Source of the DNA: Vandiemenella viatica
Lineage: Eukaryota; Arthropoda; Insecta; Orthoptera; Morabidae
Assembly (NCBI GenBank): GCA_031002005.1
Contig: CM061919.1
Span: forward strand, 174,327,121 to 174,391,120
DNA: 64,000 bases
Direction of reading: 5' to 3'
The translations under genes and the position numbers were made by a program. This document shows positions 45,318-56,716 of this stretch, piece by piece; positions within the stretch are counted from its first letter, which is position 1; the number at the start of each line of letters is the position of its first letter. The notes under the pieces were generated by a model. That model worked only from the letters and a program-made list of their open reading frames with translations. It did not search any database and was not told the DNA's origin.

Positions 45318-46664
45318 ATGAACACGGCTACGACTAACCAAGTGGGGAGCCATTCAGATGTTGACGTGGGTGAGATGGCCTCCGATACTGTCTGTGACAC
45401 AGAAGACTGGTACACAGAAGAAGACAGCCAAACGGAAGAGACAATGGAGCAGAGTGAAAACGACAACCAGTACGATGTGACACCGGACCAAGAAGTAACA
45501 AGGAAAAGAAAGATAGAAGAAAGGAGGAAAGAGAAACGGAAACAAATACGCGCAAACGATGAAATCCCAACAAGAAACAGATTCTTAACACTGCAGCAGG
45601 AGGAAAATAGGACACCAGCCGCAGAAAGAAATGCAGAAATGTCAACAACTGAAGTGAGTACTGCCAAAAAGGAAACTTTTCCACTAATAGTAATACAAAT
45701 GGTTACAGACTTCATAAAAATGAACCAAGTAATAAAGGAGAACCTACAAGGAAACTTAAAAGTGGTGACAGCCTAAAGTATCACGTGGAAAACAATAGAG
45801 AATGTGAATTTGTACATAAATGCTTTAAAGAAAATGGAATCCCTTATTATGTTTACCAGCTACCACAAGACAGACCATTAAAAGAAGTCATCAAAATATT
45901 GCCACCTTCAGTGGAACCTGACGAAATAAGCGAAGAATTAAAACAGAAAGGATACCTGGTACAAAGTGTTCATCAATTCAAAAAGAAAGATAAGGAAACA
46001 AGGGAGCTGACGCCGCTGGCGGTATTTCAAGTAACGTTAGCCGCAGGTCAAGCGTCTGAGAAAATATACAAAGAGCACACTATCTTATACACGAGAGTAC
46101 AGATTGAAAGGTACAGGAGCCTACCAGGCCTCCGCAGTGTTTAAGATGCCAGAGAGTAGGACACGCGGCAACTACTGCCAACTGCCCTTCCGATGCGTAA
46201 AATGCACCAGTTACCACTTAAAAAAGGAATGCAAGCTACCAGGCGAAGTAAAAGCAAAGTGTGTAAATTGTCAGGGTGACCACCTCGCATCATGGAGATG
46301 CTGTTCTACTTTCCAGGATGCAATGAAGGCGGTAGTGGCTAGAAAACGGAGAGATGCAAGAAATAGCCGGAATTATATGCAAGAAACAATTAAAAGCATT
46401 GGAAACAAGGAGGACGCAACCGAAGGAAGAGAAAACGCCAAAGAACAACGAGGAGAACGGAGAACCTATGCTGATATCACGGTAGATAGAGGCCAACTCA
46501 GACAAAAAATGATTAACATCGAACAGAACAACGGAGAAAAAAATGGATTGAAATACATGGCGACGGAAATTATAGGAACAATAAAGACAATGCTGATAAG
46601 ATTAAATGAAGTAACGACAAGAATAAAAATACTAGGGGAACATGGGGGAATATCATGGCCCTAG
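45318..46664 (+). pseudogene. Jockey ORF1 (zinc-knuckle nucleic-acid-binding protein), frameshifted
   Basis: Three frames together cover the usual ORF1. 45318-45776 holds a hydrophilic N-terminus with a basic patch RKRKIEERRKEKRKQ near residue 63. 45785-46144 holds the domain commonly found before the fingers (PYYVYQLPQDRPLKEVIKIL and VFQVTLAA). 46104-46664 holds the knuckles RCVKCTSYHLKKEC and AKCVNCQGDHLASWRCC. The first of the three expected knuckles is scrambled by frameshifts near 46110-46190. ORF1 proteins coat element RNA and help target it to the nucleus. A stop at 45774 and the later shifts make this copy inactive. Confidence 0.85.
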
Positions 46665-46737
46665 CAGAAGGTGTTTTATCACTGTTTGATTAATGGCCAG
46701 AAGACATAATCAGAAACAACAAGACTAAACAATTTTC

Positions 46738-47573
46738 TTGTGGAATACAAACGGAGTGAAAGGAAAAATTGAAGAATTAAAAGAATTTATACACCGAAAT
46801 AGAGTCGATATTATGTTAATCATTGAAACACACGTGAAGGAGGAAGAAAAATTCTATATTGGAGGAATGACCATTTATCGGACGAATCGGCTTCGACAAC
46901 GAGGAGGCGAAACAGCAATTTGTATTAGAAAAGACTGTAGAAAGGAATCGACAAACTCTCTGAATGGTGTAGAGCCAACAAAGTAACGACCAACGCATCG
47001 AAGTGTGCTGCAGTATATTTTACTAAGAAAAAACCGGACTTTGACAAACTCCCTCAATTAAAAATAAACAGACAAACGATACCGTGGACAAAGTCACATC
47101 GGTACCTAGGAATTCAACTTGACCAAAAGATGCTGTTCAGAGAACACATCAGGTAAAGAATTCGAAAAGGGATGGCTATTATAATCAACTTATACTCGAT
47201 ACTAAGCAGTAAAGAACTGACACTCAGGAATAAGAGCAGAATATACAAAACAATAAAACGGCCATTTCTGCTATACGGCTGCCCAGTTTGGGGAATATCG
47301 GCAAAATCGAATATTGAACTTTTACTAAGACTACAAAATCGCTGTTTGAGAATAATACTTGGTCCGAGAACGTACACGCCTGTTAGACAACTCCGTGAAC
47401 AAACAGGAATAAACTACATTAAATGTGAAATTAGAACACAGACAGAAAAATTATGTAGTAAAATAAATAAAGACACACATATAGAACCCCGACTACAAAG
47501 AGTTGGTACGTGTGAGCCCAAAACATGGCACAAATATAAGGTACCTCTAAGTATCTTAAACCAGGAGAAGTAA
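46738..47573 (+). pseudogene. Jockey ORF2 remnant: endonuclease start joined to RT end
   Basis: Residues from 46738 read WNTNGVKGKIEELKEF and IMLIIETHVKEEEKF, the N-terminus of the apurinic-type endonuclease that nicks target DNA. Near 46945, after AICIRKDCRKES, the sequence jumps frame and position to DKLSEWCRANKVTTNASKCA, the region after the RT catalytic box. Then come SHRYLGIQLDQKMLFREHI, a TAA at about 47155, and KRPFLLYGCPVWGISAKSNI. The catalytic endonuclease H and RT YADD boxes are lost. The C-terminal part from 47172 to 47573 is open. It is dead as an enzyme. Confidence 0.88.
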
Positions 47574-47576
47574 AAG

Positions 47577-49371
47577 ACCATTATATGGGTTTCCGTAGGA
47601 CCACAAGAACTGTGGTTACAGGTTTTCCCCCAAAAGTGATAAAATAAAATGTTCCCCCAAAACTATAACCTTACCCTTACAAGCAAAGCTTCCCAAAGAA
47701 GTGGTGCTTATATATAAATCAAGATGTTGCCTTTTACACAACTAGCAATAGCTACTACTGTACGAACGGGCCGCTTGAATAACGCCCCCCCCTTTCTCTC
47801 CAAAGAAAAGAAAAACAAATGCTGACTAAATTCCCGAAATTATATTTCACCGATATAATCATGAAACGTCGTGTTAACGATTTGCGAGTTTTCTAAACTT
47901 ACATTGTAGTAGGAAAAGTACTCACCTCACCAGAGAAACAAAATTTATAATATACAAGACCATCGTCTTGCGAACCCTGCTCTATGTCTGGGTCATGGTA
48001 TTAAACATGAATATCGTATGTAAACAATAACCGTGGAATAAATTCTTTCTTGCATCAAATTAATACAACAAAACTAGAAACACAGAGCTACAAGGTACCA
48101 TACCTGCTCTACCCATAAAACAAAACCAAATAGAAATGTTGACGTGGCAATACGAGATCTACATGAGTTCTTCCTTACCACTGACTCAAACGCACCAAAA
48201 AGATGATACAAATATAAAATGTCAGAGGGTTTAGTAATAGAAACATGCGGAAAGCGGAAACAAGGATCATCAGCGAATATAAATGCCTGGTTACTCATCT
48301 AAGAGTAAAAAAAATCGCGATCCCAAAATCACCCTACATTAAAAAGGAAGTGAATTTAATGGCAATGAAACGGGTCTTCTAAAACAGCAAACATGGTAGC
48401 GATAGTTAAAAAAAAAAAAATTTTCCACCAACAATCCGCCCCAATGTTTTAATTTTTTTAATTTTACAGTATCTATTGAAAACTAATGATTGAAATCCCG
48501 CTGTGTTTTCAGTCCCGCATTGGCGTCAATCCCACGGAATCCAGCTTAATTTTAAAACTGTTATCAAATTAATTAATAAACGTCTATTTATTGAATTAAT
48601 AAATCAACTTTAATGTTAAAGAGAAGAAATAAATAGTTAACAATAATTTAATTAGCAAAATAACATTAATTTAAGAATTTGTAGCTTTCCGTCAGTATAT
48701 TTTGTGCTTTTACACTACTATTTTAAATCTAATTCTAGATGTTAAGTGAGTAATCAAATATGGCAAATATTCAGTTTTAGATCACATTACTTGCCTTATA
48801 GTAGATCACAGTTTGCAAAATAAACTATCTTTCTACTGAGCAGTCAAACTATCACTTTATCTTCAAACAATTACGTATATTGAACAACGGATGAGAAAGC
48901 CAATTTTGGCCTCCTCACTCGTTGATTTTATTGAAATGATCGGAATCAAAAGACTTTTTAAAAAGCTTAACAATTTTTTCCACCATTAATCTAGAAATTC
49001 GCGGTATTTTAAAAATTTGTGGCCGTAGATGTTATTTTATTAGCAGAATGAGGAAGCTGAAATGCACTTTTTGAAAACAAATATCTCAAATCTGACGAAG
49101 TACATAAACAATTTATGGTAAAAACATTTTAATAACCTTTCTGTAAACTATTTAACCCAATTTCTTTTTCTTTTGGAAACAGCTGTCAATAAATAATTTT
49201 AAACTTCTTTTTTGTATCATTTTGTGTGTGTGAAAGAATTACTTACAATTACTTACAATTTGTAGATGGCAACAACTGATCATTTCAATCAAACACCGGA
49301 TTAATGGAGCAATATTACTAATAGAATATTTTCATCGTTATCGTTTAAGCTATAATATTGCTGGTAGGATG
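47577..49371. other. AT-rich spacer with a possible RT scrap
   Basis: At 47937-48009 one plus frame reads LTRETKFIIYKTIVLRTLLY, like the post-RT segment of a LINE, without further support. The rest has no gene. Confidence 0.35.
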
Positions 49372-49532
49372 CCGCCTGTAGTATAGGCGTTAGAGGTAGA
49401 TCTTAACGGGCGACGGTCGCCGATTCGAGTCTCGCCTTGGGGATGTGTGGTTTTAATTACCGGTAAATGTTGTGTTCGTGTTATGTTGTTCGCAGTACTT
49501 GAGTCCATAAAAACTGATGATGTAAAAAAAAA
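49372..49532 (+). mobile_element. Small tRNA-like SINE with 7-bp TSD
   Basis: GCCGCCTGTAGTATAGGCGT and box-B-like GCCGATTCGAGTCTCGCC give a tRNA-like head. A 90-bp body and A9 follow. TAGGATG flanks both sides (49365-49371, 49533-49539). Only this copy is seen in the window, so its family is unknown. Confidence 0.65.
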
Positions 49533-49539
49533 TAGGATG

Positions 49540-50395
49540 TTGTAAGGCCAAAAAGGATAAATGCCAGTTTAAAAAGAAAATGTTGCAAACTGAGGGTTTC
49601 TTTTTTCTTTTTTATTTCAAATAAAGAGAGAGAGTGAGGTTACACGGAAAACCAGAAAGAGGAAATAGGAGATTTGCTCTGTTAACAGTAAAGATAAAGA
49701 CTAACTTTACAACACCGTTGCTTCGTTTGTTGAAATGTACTGAAGCACAAAAGCTCAGATAGCAAGTGAAAGCACTACTGTAGTTATAAAGGTATCACAT
49801 TTCTTAGTAATCGTCGTCACAAGACTTCATTTCAAACTAATTATTTACTTTCCTTACTGATTGTTCTTCTGCAGTGAAGCCAAATATGTTTCCATTTGTA
49901 ATGGGTGTCAAGTGAGTAGTAGAATTTGAGTATCAAACTAGTAAAGGGGTAGTAGATAAGGGGTATGCCGCCCGTCTGTTGATGTAAAAACACGATATTT
50001 CGACAGCTTGCCTTGCCGTCTTCTTCATGCGCGATTGTTGGAGGGGATGAAGCCAACGGTACAAAAAAGATGCAGCAGCATAGCTGATTCATTATTGATG
50101 ATGACAACGTGGCTAGCCTTAGAAACATCACCTTTTTGCTACCCAATTCGGCGGTACACCTGTGGAGATATCATTGCAATCTTATATCTGGAAAGTCTTT
50201 ATTCTTACATCAAGTAGGATGAGCGCTCTAGCCACGGGTATTTCTGGATCTCCTCAGGAAAACTTTTGTCCACTTCTTTTTGCTTGTTAAAATGTTATAG
50301 ATTAAGAGCCGGCTGCATGATTTCTGAGTCATCTGTTATTTGATTCAAATGCAAATTTTTAGGTATAAGTATTAGTAGCAGAATACGATTGGGCA
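49540..50395. other. Intergenic spacer
   Basis: Positions 49990-50150 read on the minus strand contain GAAGAAGACGGCAAGGCAAG followed by GTCGAAATATCG. I recall that motif from tails of dispersed retroelements, but I could not define an element. Confidence 0.35.
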
Positions 50396-50672
50396 GGGTT
50401 GGCTATCAAAATATGGCTGCAAGTATTTTTGATTAAATTTTCAAAAAGAAATGTTAAAAAATTTCGTTCAATTTTTTTTTAATTAAATAGATTATAATTC
50501 ATTTCAAAGAGAGATATGTAAAGATCGTAAAAAGTTAGCGCCAAAATTTTTATGTTCTTTACATATTTCTCTTTGAGACGAATTATAATTTATTTTAAAA
50601 AGTGAACGGAATTTTTTGATTTTTTTTCAATTAAACTAAAAATACTTGGGACCATATTTTGATAGGCAACCC
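50396..50672. mobile_element. 277-bp foldback MITE
   Basis: The left end GGGTTGGCTATCAAAATATG pairs with the right end (reverse complement GGGTTGCCTATCAAAATATG). Inner stretches such as AGAGATATGTAAAGA and TCTTTACATATTTCTCT also pair, so most of the element folds back. GGCA on both sides (50392-50395, 50673-50676) may be a 4-bp target duplication. Confidence 0.75.
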
Positions 50673-50676
50673 GGCA

Positions 50677-51925
50677 GAATAGTTTTCTGCTATTAACTAT
50701 TATTTTAGTGGTGGTTATTTCTGTGAAAAAAAGGGGGGACCCTACTTTTAGGTTTAACAAGATTGATATTAATTTTGATTATCTGGTTAGCCAGAATCTC
50801 GAAATGCTGTACATTACAGGATAATAAAATAGAGTTTATTGGGTCTTACGGCTTTTACATTGCTGGGTATATTTAAATTTAATATTAAACACAATGAAAT
50901 GCAAAGCAAGCAAGCAATACCCAGACCTTACAATTTGCCTGACAAATGCAAACATTAAATGGAATTAAATATCTCAAAATTGCAAGAATGAATGTGAAAC
51001 ATCGTGGCGTCGCAGGCCAGGAAATAGATGTTAAACATTATATAAAAATTTCCCAGGGTGCCAATTAAAATGAAAATAACATTATTTGAAACAAGTTGCG
51101 ATGAACAAGGAGATTTTAAAGTTCAAATTTTAGGTGAAAGCTCAGGGGCATTTCAAAAATCAAAGCTGAGATCCTACTCCAAGGAGTCGCTTACGGGTCG
51201 GTAAAGCCTCGTTTAAAAACCATGGAACCTCGACCTGGTGTCGGTGTATGTACATTACCATGTCGTTGCATTGCTTGAAGGTTGCTGCATGATATGCCAC
51301 CGTCGGGTAGCGATCTCACAGATAGCTCATCCGTGCGGGTGCATATGTCTATCTCTGGGAGACAGTACACTCTGCGTCGGACCACGTCCGAACAACAAGT
51401 CGACGCAACAGCGAGTCGTATCGGACCACGTCCGATCGGTAAGATGTCCCAGCAGCAAGTGTCTGTTATGGCGTCCTTCTTGTCGCCAAGCAAAAGCAAG
51501 CTCCTCCTTCCCCAGTTCAGCGCTCGCGTGACATGGAAAAGAAGCTACGCTTTAACATTTGTCGATCCTGTAGCGATACACGATTGGTGAATCAGCGTAC
51601 GCCAAAATCACGTGAGTGGCCAAGAGCCGGTTATTCGCCGCTTGTTTTCCGCGCAACTCGGCTTACCTTTCATCCCCTAGCGTCTTATCCGAGGGTACAA
51701 TGCCCTCTCTCTGGCTAACGGAACGTTTCATCTCTCCATTGGACTCTACTATTGTGTCCCGCGCGACTGAGTGTCGCCAGGCACGGCTTTGTCTGCTATT
51801 CGAATGTTCAAAACTTTCCACTGAACCACTGAACGCTAGCGTTTTTCACCGTTTGTACCTTTATATTATCAATTTTTCACTAACAAAAATACAATAACAA
51901 CTTGGCCGCCCGGGCTTATCATAAA
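50677..51925. other. Spacer with a GC-rich patch
   Basis: Positions 51180-51870 are richer in G+C. They contain the dyad TCGGACCACGTCCGA twice (about 51376 and 51420). Overlapping frames of about 100 codons on both strands have no recognisable domain. Confidence 0.4.
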
Positions 51926-52779
51926 CTAGCGGAGTTCCCGGCGTTGCCCGGTACGGTTGGCGCAGATTTACCCGTACCCTACTTTTATTCCCGCAATGAA
52001 AAACATTTGTACAAAGTTTCATAAAATTAGCGCCAACTTTTTTCAAATTAAAGCAAACCCGCTCCCTACCAAAAAACTGGTGGGTTGAAGTTTATTTGCA
52101 AGTACACTATTTTCATTCGTCCGAAAAGATTCATGTATATCAAGCTTCGTTAGTTTGGTTAAGAATCTGCATTACTACATTACTGAACAAAGTGAATGGA
52201 TATACTTTTTGCTCGAAACGCCAGATCCTTTAACTCCGCAGATTCAGCATTTTATACAAATATCGTAAGTGAATCAGGAATAAACTTATCATAAACAGAA
52301 GACTAATGCTGAAGGCCAGAGATATTGTCCAGAGATCGTGCTTAAAGATAATCTCTGTTGTTTTTACGGCTATCCGAATTAAAGGAAAGAATACTTCAAG
52401 TTACGGCTATCTATGGCGTTTAAAAATTCAATATCCCGAATTAAAGGAAAGAATACTTCAAGTTTTGCTTAGTGTGTAAAATAGTTATTATTGTAAAATT
52501 ATCTTATTGCTTTCACTAAAGGCTATGGTCAGAGACTTTTTGTAGTGTGTTTAGTGCGAAGTATGCAACATCTAATCCTTCCATCTTTGGAATTTGTCAT
52601 CAAACGTTCAGAATTTTATTTAACGCTCCTGCGTTATTTAACGTTGAAACATAAGACATGCCAAACAACTGAATTGAGATTCTATGCTTTAAAACAGTGA
52701 AAACTCCATCGAAATCTGTTCCGTAGTTTCCGAGTTTTTATACGACCAATATGTCCGGTTTTCGTTTTATAGATATAGA
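51926..52779 (-). mobile_element. Non-autonomous Helitron-like element, copy C
   Basis: The minus strand starts TCTATATCTATAAAACGAAA, runs through ACAGATTTCGATGGAGTTTT, and ends with hairpin CCGGGCAACGCCGG, then GAACTCCG and CTAG. Flanks give A|T insertion. It is shorter than copies A and B because of a large internal replacement. It also carries a local duplication of CCGAATTAAAGGAAAGAATA at about 52376 and 52437. Confidence 0.68.
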
Positions 52780-54277
52780 TAAATTATTTATGATTTGAAT
52801 AGCCATAATAAAATTTACTTTTCATAAATAATTATATTTAATCTGATTAATTTGAATATTAATCGGGATAATAAATATGAATATATCAGGTCGCAGTCTA
52901 TATATTCATTGGAGGGTGACACTGTCGTACTACAATATACATAAAATTGCAATTAAGTCAAATAATAGAAGGACGTAGAAATCATGCCGCTAGATCTTAG
53001 ACTATAATGTGTTCTCTTCAACTAGAGGCTTACTTCCAATTTTTTACAATGAATCAAGCTCGTTATATTTTTTCAGCCATTGATAACAGCAGATTGCGAA
53101 TACCGACAACGAAGGCATCAATCAGTTAAATAAAACAATTACCGAGGTCTTGGTAGGACCAACGAAAGTGAGCTTACTGGAATTGTTTTCTTCTCATTCT
53201 GTTTAACGTTCTTTTTACTGTATAACGCAGCGAACAGAAAACGACACGGCAAGCAGCAGCAGCAGAGGCATACAGTATCCTTCCCTGAACCACTCTTGTT
53301 CTTATTTCCACCTCCTCTGATACCGAATTTCCTAACTTGACCTTTGCTTCCCATCTCTTCAGAATTCCTCCATTCAGCAAGACGTAATCTGAATCACCGA
53401 AATGGTTTTAACTTTGCTCACTCTGTCAGATTATTTGGTAAAGTCAAGTGTTACATTATTAACTTAGGCTGTCTTTTCCATTTCACCTGAAATAATTAAC
53501 ACGTAGTGCCATTAACTGTGATTCTAAAACCATGTTGCTGCTTTACGGAGCACTTTGTTGCCTCATAAACATTCTCAATGTGGCTGGATTGATTTAGACA
53601 ATTGACGTATCAGTAAATTATATTTTTTTATTTGATATCAGCTATTGAAAACAATTACGTTTGGTTCGTAAAACTCTCGGTATCAAACGAGGACCCAGTA
53701 TCGAAGAGAATAACAGATCAGAAACATGTTTGGAAATATTACTCGGATTTTCTCTAAATTTGATAAAAACTTGCGTATATTCCAGTTTCTTAATTTCTTG
53801 ACCGTCAAGCGATATTACAAAGCTAAAAATGTTACGATGGTCGCTAAGCTCGATTGAAACAGAGAATCAAATCATCATGAAGTTGTCATTGCTACTTTGC
53901 AATACATTTCACATTGTTAACTTTATACTTGCAGCATATGTCACTTTAAGAAGTGTTGAAACAAAACGACATTGATTTTAACTACCACGATGTTACTCCA
54001 TTCTGAATTTGGTCAAAGATGCATATTCTTGCTGCTTAATACTTTGAAAACCAGCTTAATTAACCACTTGAAATATCAAATACGCAAAAAAGAGACTTTC
54101 AGACTTCATGTGCGTGCATAGTTTAACTTGACCAATTTCCTCTGATCTGCGACGCAAAGAATTGTCTACTGACAGCGATGCAGGTCATCCGTCAACAAGA
54201 CAATGTAAGTTTTGTAATGACTTTTACGGTGCAGTATGCAAGTGTGGCTGATACGGTGCGGCGGCACGTGGTAAGGA
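52780..54277. other. Intergenic spacer
   Basis: Nothing recognised. A minus-strand frame at 53139-53380 over a CAGCAGCAG tract has no domain. Confidence 0.4.
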
Positions 54278-54285
54278 AGGTGGGC

Positions 54286-54289
<4 letters not shown>

Positions 54290-54334
<45 letters not shown>

Positions 54335-54514
54335 TGGCATTCGGCTACTGGGCCATACAGCCAGCTCAATGTGATTTGTTGCTATCGAGTATTGACACAA
54401 GGACACTACAACACGGACAAGACATTCACATACACAACACTAAACACCCATGCCCTCGGCCGGACTCGAACCAGCGGAGCTAGCACTATAGCCCCTACGC
54501 TACCGAGGCCGGCT
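54290..54514 (-). mobile_element. SINE-B copy with 12-bp TSD and 40-nt A-tail
   Basis: Minus strand: GCCGGCCTCGGTAGCGTAGG (box A region), then GGTTCGAGTCCGGCC (box B) and a 110-bp body, then about 42 A. Exact target duplication AGGTGGGCAGTT at 54278-54289 and 54515-54526. The long uninterrupted A-tail and perfect duplication indicate a recent insertion. Confidence 0.92.
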
Positions 54515-54526
54515 AGGTGGGCAGTT

Positions 54527-54834
54527 GAAACACAGGAAGATGTGGTTTCGATTGTTAGTCAGACCATCCAGGATTTGGTTTCCATCGTTTTTCTAAATCA
54601 TTCCAGTACGGGATGGTTCCTTCAAAAGCCAATGCCGAATTTATAACTTTCCTTGCCCCTATTCCTCCTGGCTCGATGAACCACACACTCCTAATCAAAA
54701 AATATAGTTTGCCGAGTTTGGTGTTGGTCCTTTTGATGCAACATTTTAAAAGTTGTTCAGGTGAAGCTCAATACGATCTCTCCGTGATTCAAATTCCAAG
54801 TCAAGTAGCACCCAATGACTCCCTTGTCGACGTA
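54527..54834. other. Spacer inside the SINE cluster
   Basis: A faint SINE-A-like 3' block GGATGGTTCCTTCAAAAGCC, then AATGCCGAATTTATAACTTT (54611-54650) may be the remains of an older copy. Confidence 0.45.
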
Positions 54835-54841
54835 CCCTAAA

Positions 54842-55091
54842 GATTTTTTGTTTTTTTGTTTTTTGTTTATGGCTATAAGCCTTGTCAACGTCGAGGTCAT
54901 TAGAGGGGAGAAAGGACTTGAGGCTAGGAACGAAATTAAGCAATGGCCTCTTAAATCAACCATCCGGGCATTCATGTGCAGTGATTTGGGGAAACCATGG
55001 AAAACCCAAATCTGAACGAGCAAATGGGGATTCGAACCCGCGGCCCCCCGAATGCGAGCCTGACAATTATTGCTCACCCATCACGCTTGGT
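54842..55091 (-). mobile_element. SINE-A copy with 7-bp TSD
   Basis: T-rich left end, GTCAACGTCGAGGTCATTAG, GGGGAAACCATGGAAAACCC and GGATTCGAACCCGCGG are present, ending CACGCTTGGT. CCCTAAA flanks both sides (54835-54841, 55092-55098). Confidence 0.88.
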
Positions 55092-55114
55092 CCCTAAAAC
55101 CTCAAACCGCATAA

Positions 55115-55190
55115 TCTCCAGTGAAGGAACGTGAGATCCTCACTGATACACTGGCTTAGTATCTCTCTTTTTGGAGGATAATAACATTTA
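55115..55190 (+). mobile_element. SINE-D 3' fragment
   Basis: GAAGGAACGTGAGATCCTCA and TGGCTTAGTATCTCTCTTTT, then TGGAGGA, match the last 75 bp of the SINE-D copy at 21.2-21.3 kb. The rest is absent, so this is a 5'-truncated insertion. Confidence 0.55.
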
Positions 55191-55194
55191 ATGA

Positions 55195-55430
55195 TTTTTT
55201 TTATGTTTTTACGCTTCGTTGACGTGGAGGTCATTAGATGCGGGAATAATTGGATGCTGGGAACGGGAAGGAACTCAGCCATGGCCTTTAGCAGGTGCCA
55301 TTCCGGCGTTCACCTGGAGTGATTTTTGGAAGCCTTGGGAAACTCAAATCAGGATGGCCGAATCCGGATACTCCCGAATGAGTGCTAGAGAATTAACGGG
55401 TTTATCCATCTTACCCTGCGATGACTCTGT
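55195..55430 (-). mobile_element. SINE-A copy
   Basis: TTGACGTGGAGGTCATTAGA, then GAACGGGAAGGAACTCAGCC, ATTCCGGCGTTCACCTGGAG and CCGGATACTCCCGAATGAGT. The tRNA head is shortened and the terminal CGCTCGGT is lost. Confidence 0.75.
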
Positions 55431-55487
55431 TCATCAAGTTGTCTGTCCAAAACATAATGACATTAATTTTTTTTATATATAATTAAA

Positions 55488-55778
55488 TATTGAACGTTTT
55501 ATGCTTGCTCTTTGATACAGTGGAAGTCTTCTCTACAATTTACCTCAATAATTTTCCTTGTTATGTGTTTTGTTTGGTTGTGTAATGACGTGTCCAGCGA
55601 ATTTCTTCTTGTTCGCGAATGGTGTGAACTTTATGCCGAGAACGCTACTGCCCAAACAACACACGCACTGGAGGCAGCTCAAAACACTTGGTTTTATTTC
55701 TCTCAAGTAATTGCCCTCTCTAATGCCATCGACATGAGTGCATTGATGCCATTAATGAAAATTGACCAGTGGAGCTGA
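55488..55778 (+). other. Open segment, possible exon (weak)
   Basis: An open frame of about 95 codons follows a plausible splice acceptor (TTGCTCTTTGATACAG at 55505-55520). After the acceptor the residues read WKSSLQFTSIIFLVMCFVWL, a hydrophobic stretch that could be a signal peptide or membrane segment. A mixed helical sequence follows, ending at a stop before a SINE. There is no ATG start, no family match and no neighbouring exon that I can recognise. It may simply be chance in a GC-moderate stretch. Confidence 0.18.
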
Positions 55779-55891
55779 ACTGCGTTGCAAAAACATAGTT
55801 CTAGGAAGTTCTCTTTCAGGAGCCAAGTTGGGGCAAGAACTCTGGAGGGACTACTTCCAAGGCAACAGCATGGATCCCTCTCATGCAGTGG

Positions 55892-56134
55892 GACCGAGAG
55901 TGGTGGTGTAACGGCTAGCGTTCTGGCCTCGCATTCTCGAGGACGGTGGTTCGAATCCCCGTCCGGGCATCCAGATTTGGGTTTTCCATGGTTTCCCAAA
56001 TCACTCCAGGTAAATTCCGGGATGCTTCCTTTAAAAGGCCATGGCCGAATTCCTTCCCATTCCTGGCCCCCCCATCCTTTCCCGTCTATAAAGACCACGC
56101 TGTTAGAGAGACGTTAAGCAGATTAAAAAAAAAA
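55892..56134 (+). mobile_element. SINE-A copy with 11-bp TSD
   Basis: Full-length copy from GACCGAGAGTGGTGGTGTAA through GGTTCGAATCCCCGTCC to an A-tail. TCATGCAGTGG flanks both sides exactly (55881-55891, 56135-56145). The tail reads GTCTATAAAGACCACGCTGT, a subtype shared with the copies at 56.7 and 63.1 kb. Confidence 0.95.
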
Positions 56135-56145
56135 TCATGCAGTGG

Positions 56146-56704
56146 AAAAAAGGCTGTTTAAAAGTTCTCAACTACCTTGAGACATGCTTCAGATGTTATA
56201 AAGTAGTGGTTGGTCGAAAATCGTCTGTAGAAGTTGCTCTCTCACACTACTGCCGGTTTAAGAGGGGTGTTACAGAAGAAACGGAGCGTTTTAAGAGTAT
56301 TCTCTAAGGTGGTGTGTGTCTCCTCAGTACCGTTGAGGGAATTGCTGAAAGAGGTGAGTAAACTACACTATTTCATTAGTAGCTAAGTCAGAAGAATGAA
56401 AAAAGCATTGAGGTGTTAGAGTGTCGTCAAGTTCGATTGTAATAAATTGCGTTCTAGGCGAGTACTAATTTAGTTGCATAGAAATGGAAATATCAGATAT
56501 TTGATATTTTGATGATTTCATGAATAAATTTCGGAAATAATTGAAATTAATTTGTTCGTCGAAAATCATACTACCAACTGATTTCGACAGTGAAAGTAGT
56601 TCTCTGAAAGCTTCATGCGTACACTGGGATGTTATCGTAGAAACTTAGTATCTTTGTCTGTGTGCACAGAGGTCTTTTTGACGAGCTGTGCTCTTTACTG
56701 TGGC
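56146..56704. other. Spacer inside the SINE cluster
   Basis: No gene seen. Confidence 0.4.
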
Positions 56705-56716
56705 TAACAGACTACA

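Larger units (their letters stand above)
45103..47576 (+). mobile_element. Jockey-clade LINE, internally deleted
   Basis: It begins within five bases of the Helitron 3' end. About 215 bp of 5' leader precedes ORF1 (gag-like), followed by ORF2 reduced to the start of the endonuclease joined to the RT C-terminal region. The expected about 2.5 kb of ORF2 centre is absent. Because the 5' end is present, the loss is an internal deletion and not ordinary 5' truncation. Confidence 0.85.

Noticed and set aside
45095..45715. 206-codon minus-strand frame with hydrophobic, serine-rich sequence
   Set aside because: It is the antisense of the Jockey ORF1 acidic/basic N-terminus, where codon composition keeps the opposite strand open.
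49990..50150. Possible Penelope-like tail (GTCGAAATATCG text)
   Set aside because: Only one remembered motif, no RT or GIY-YIG domain and no defined ends.
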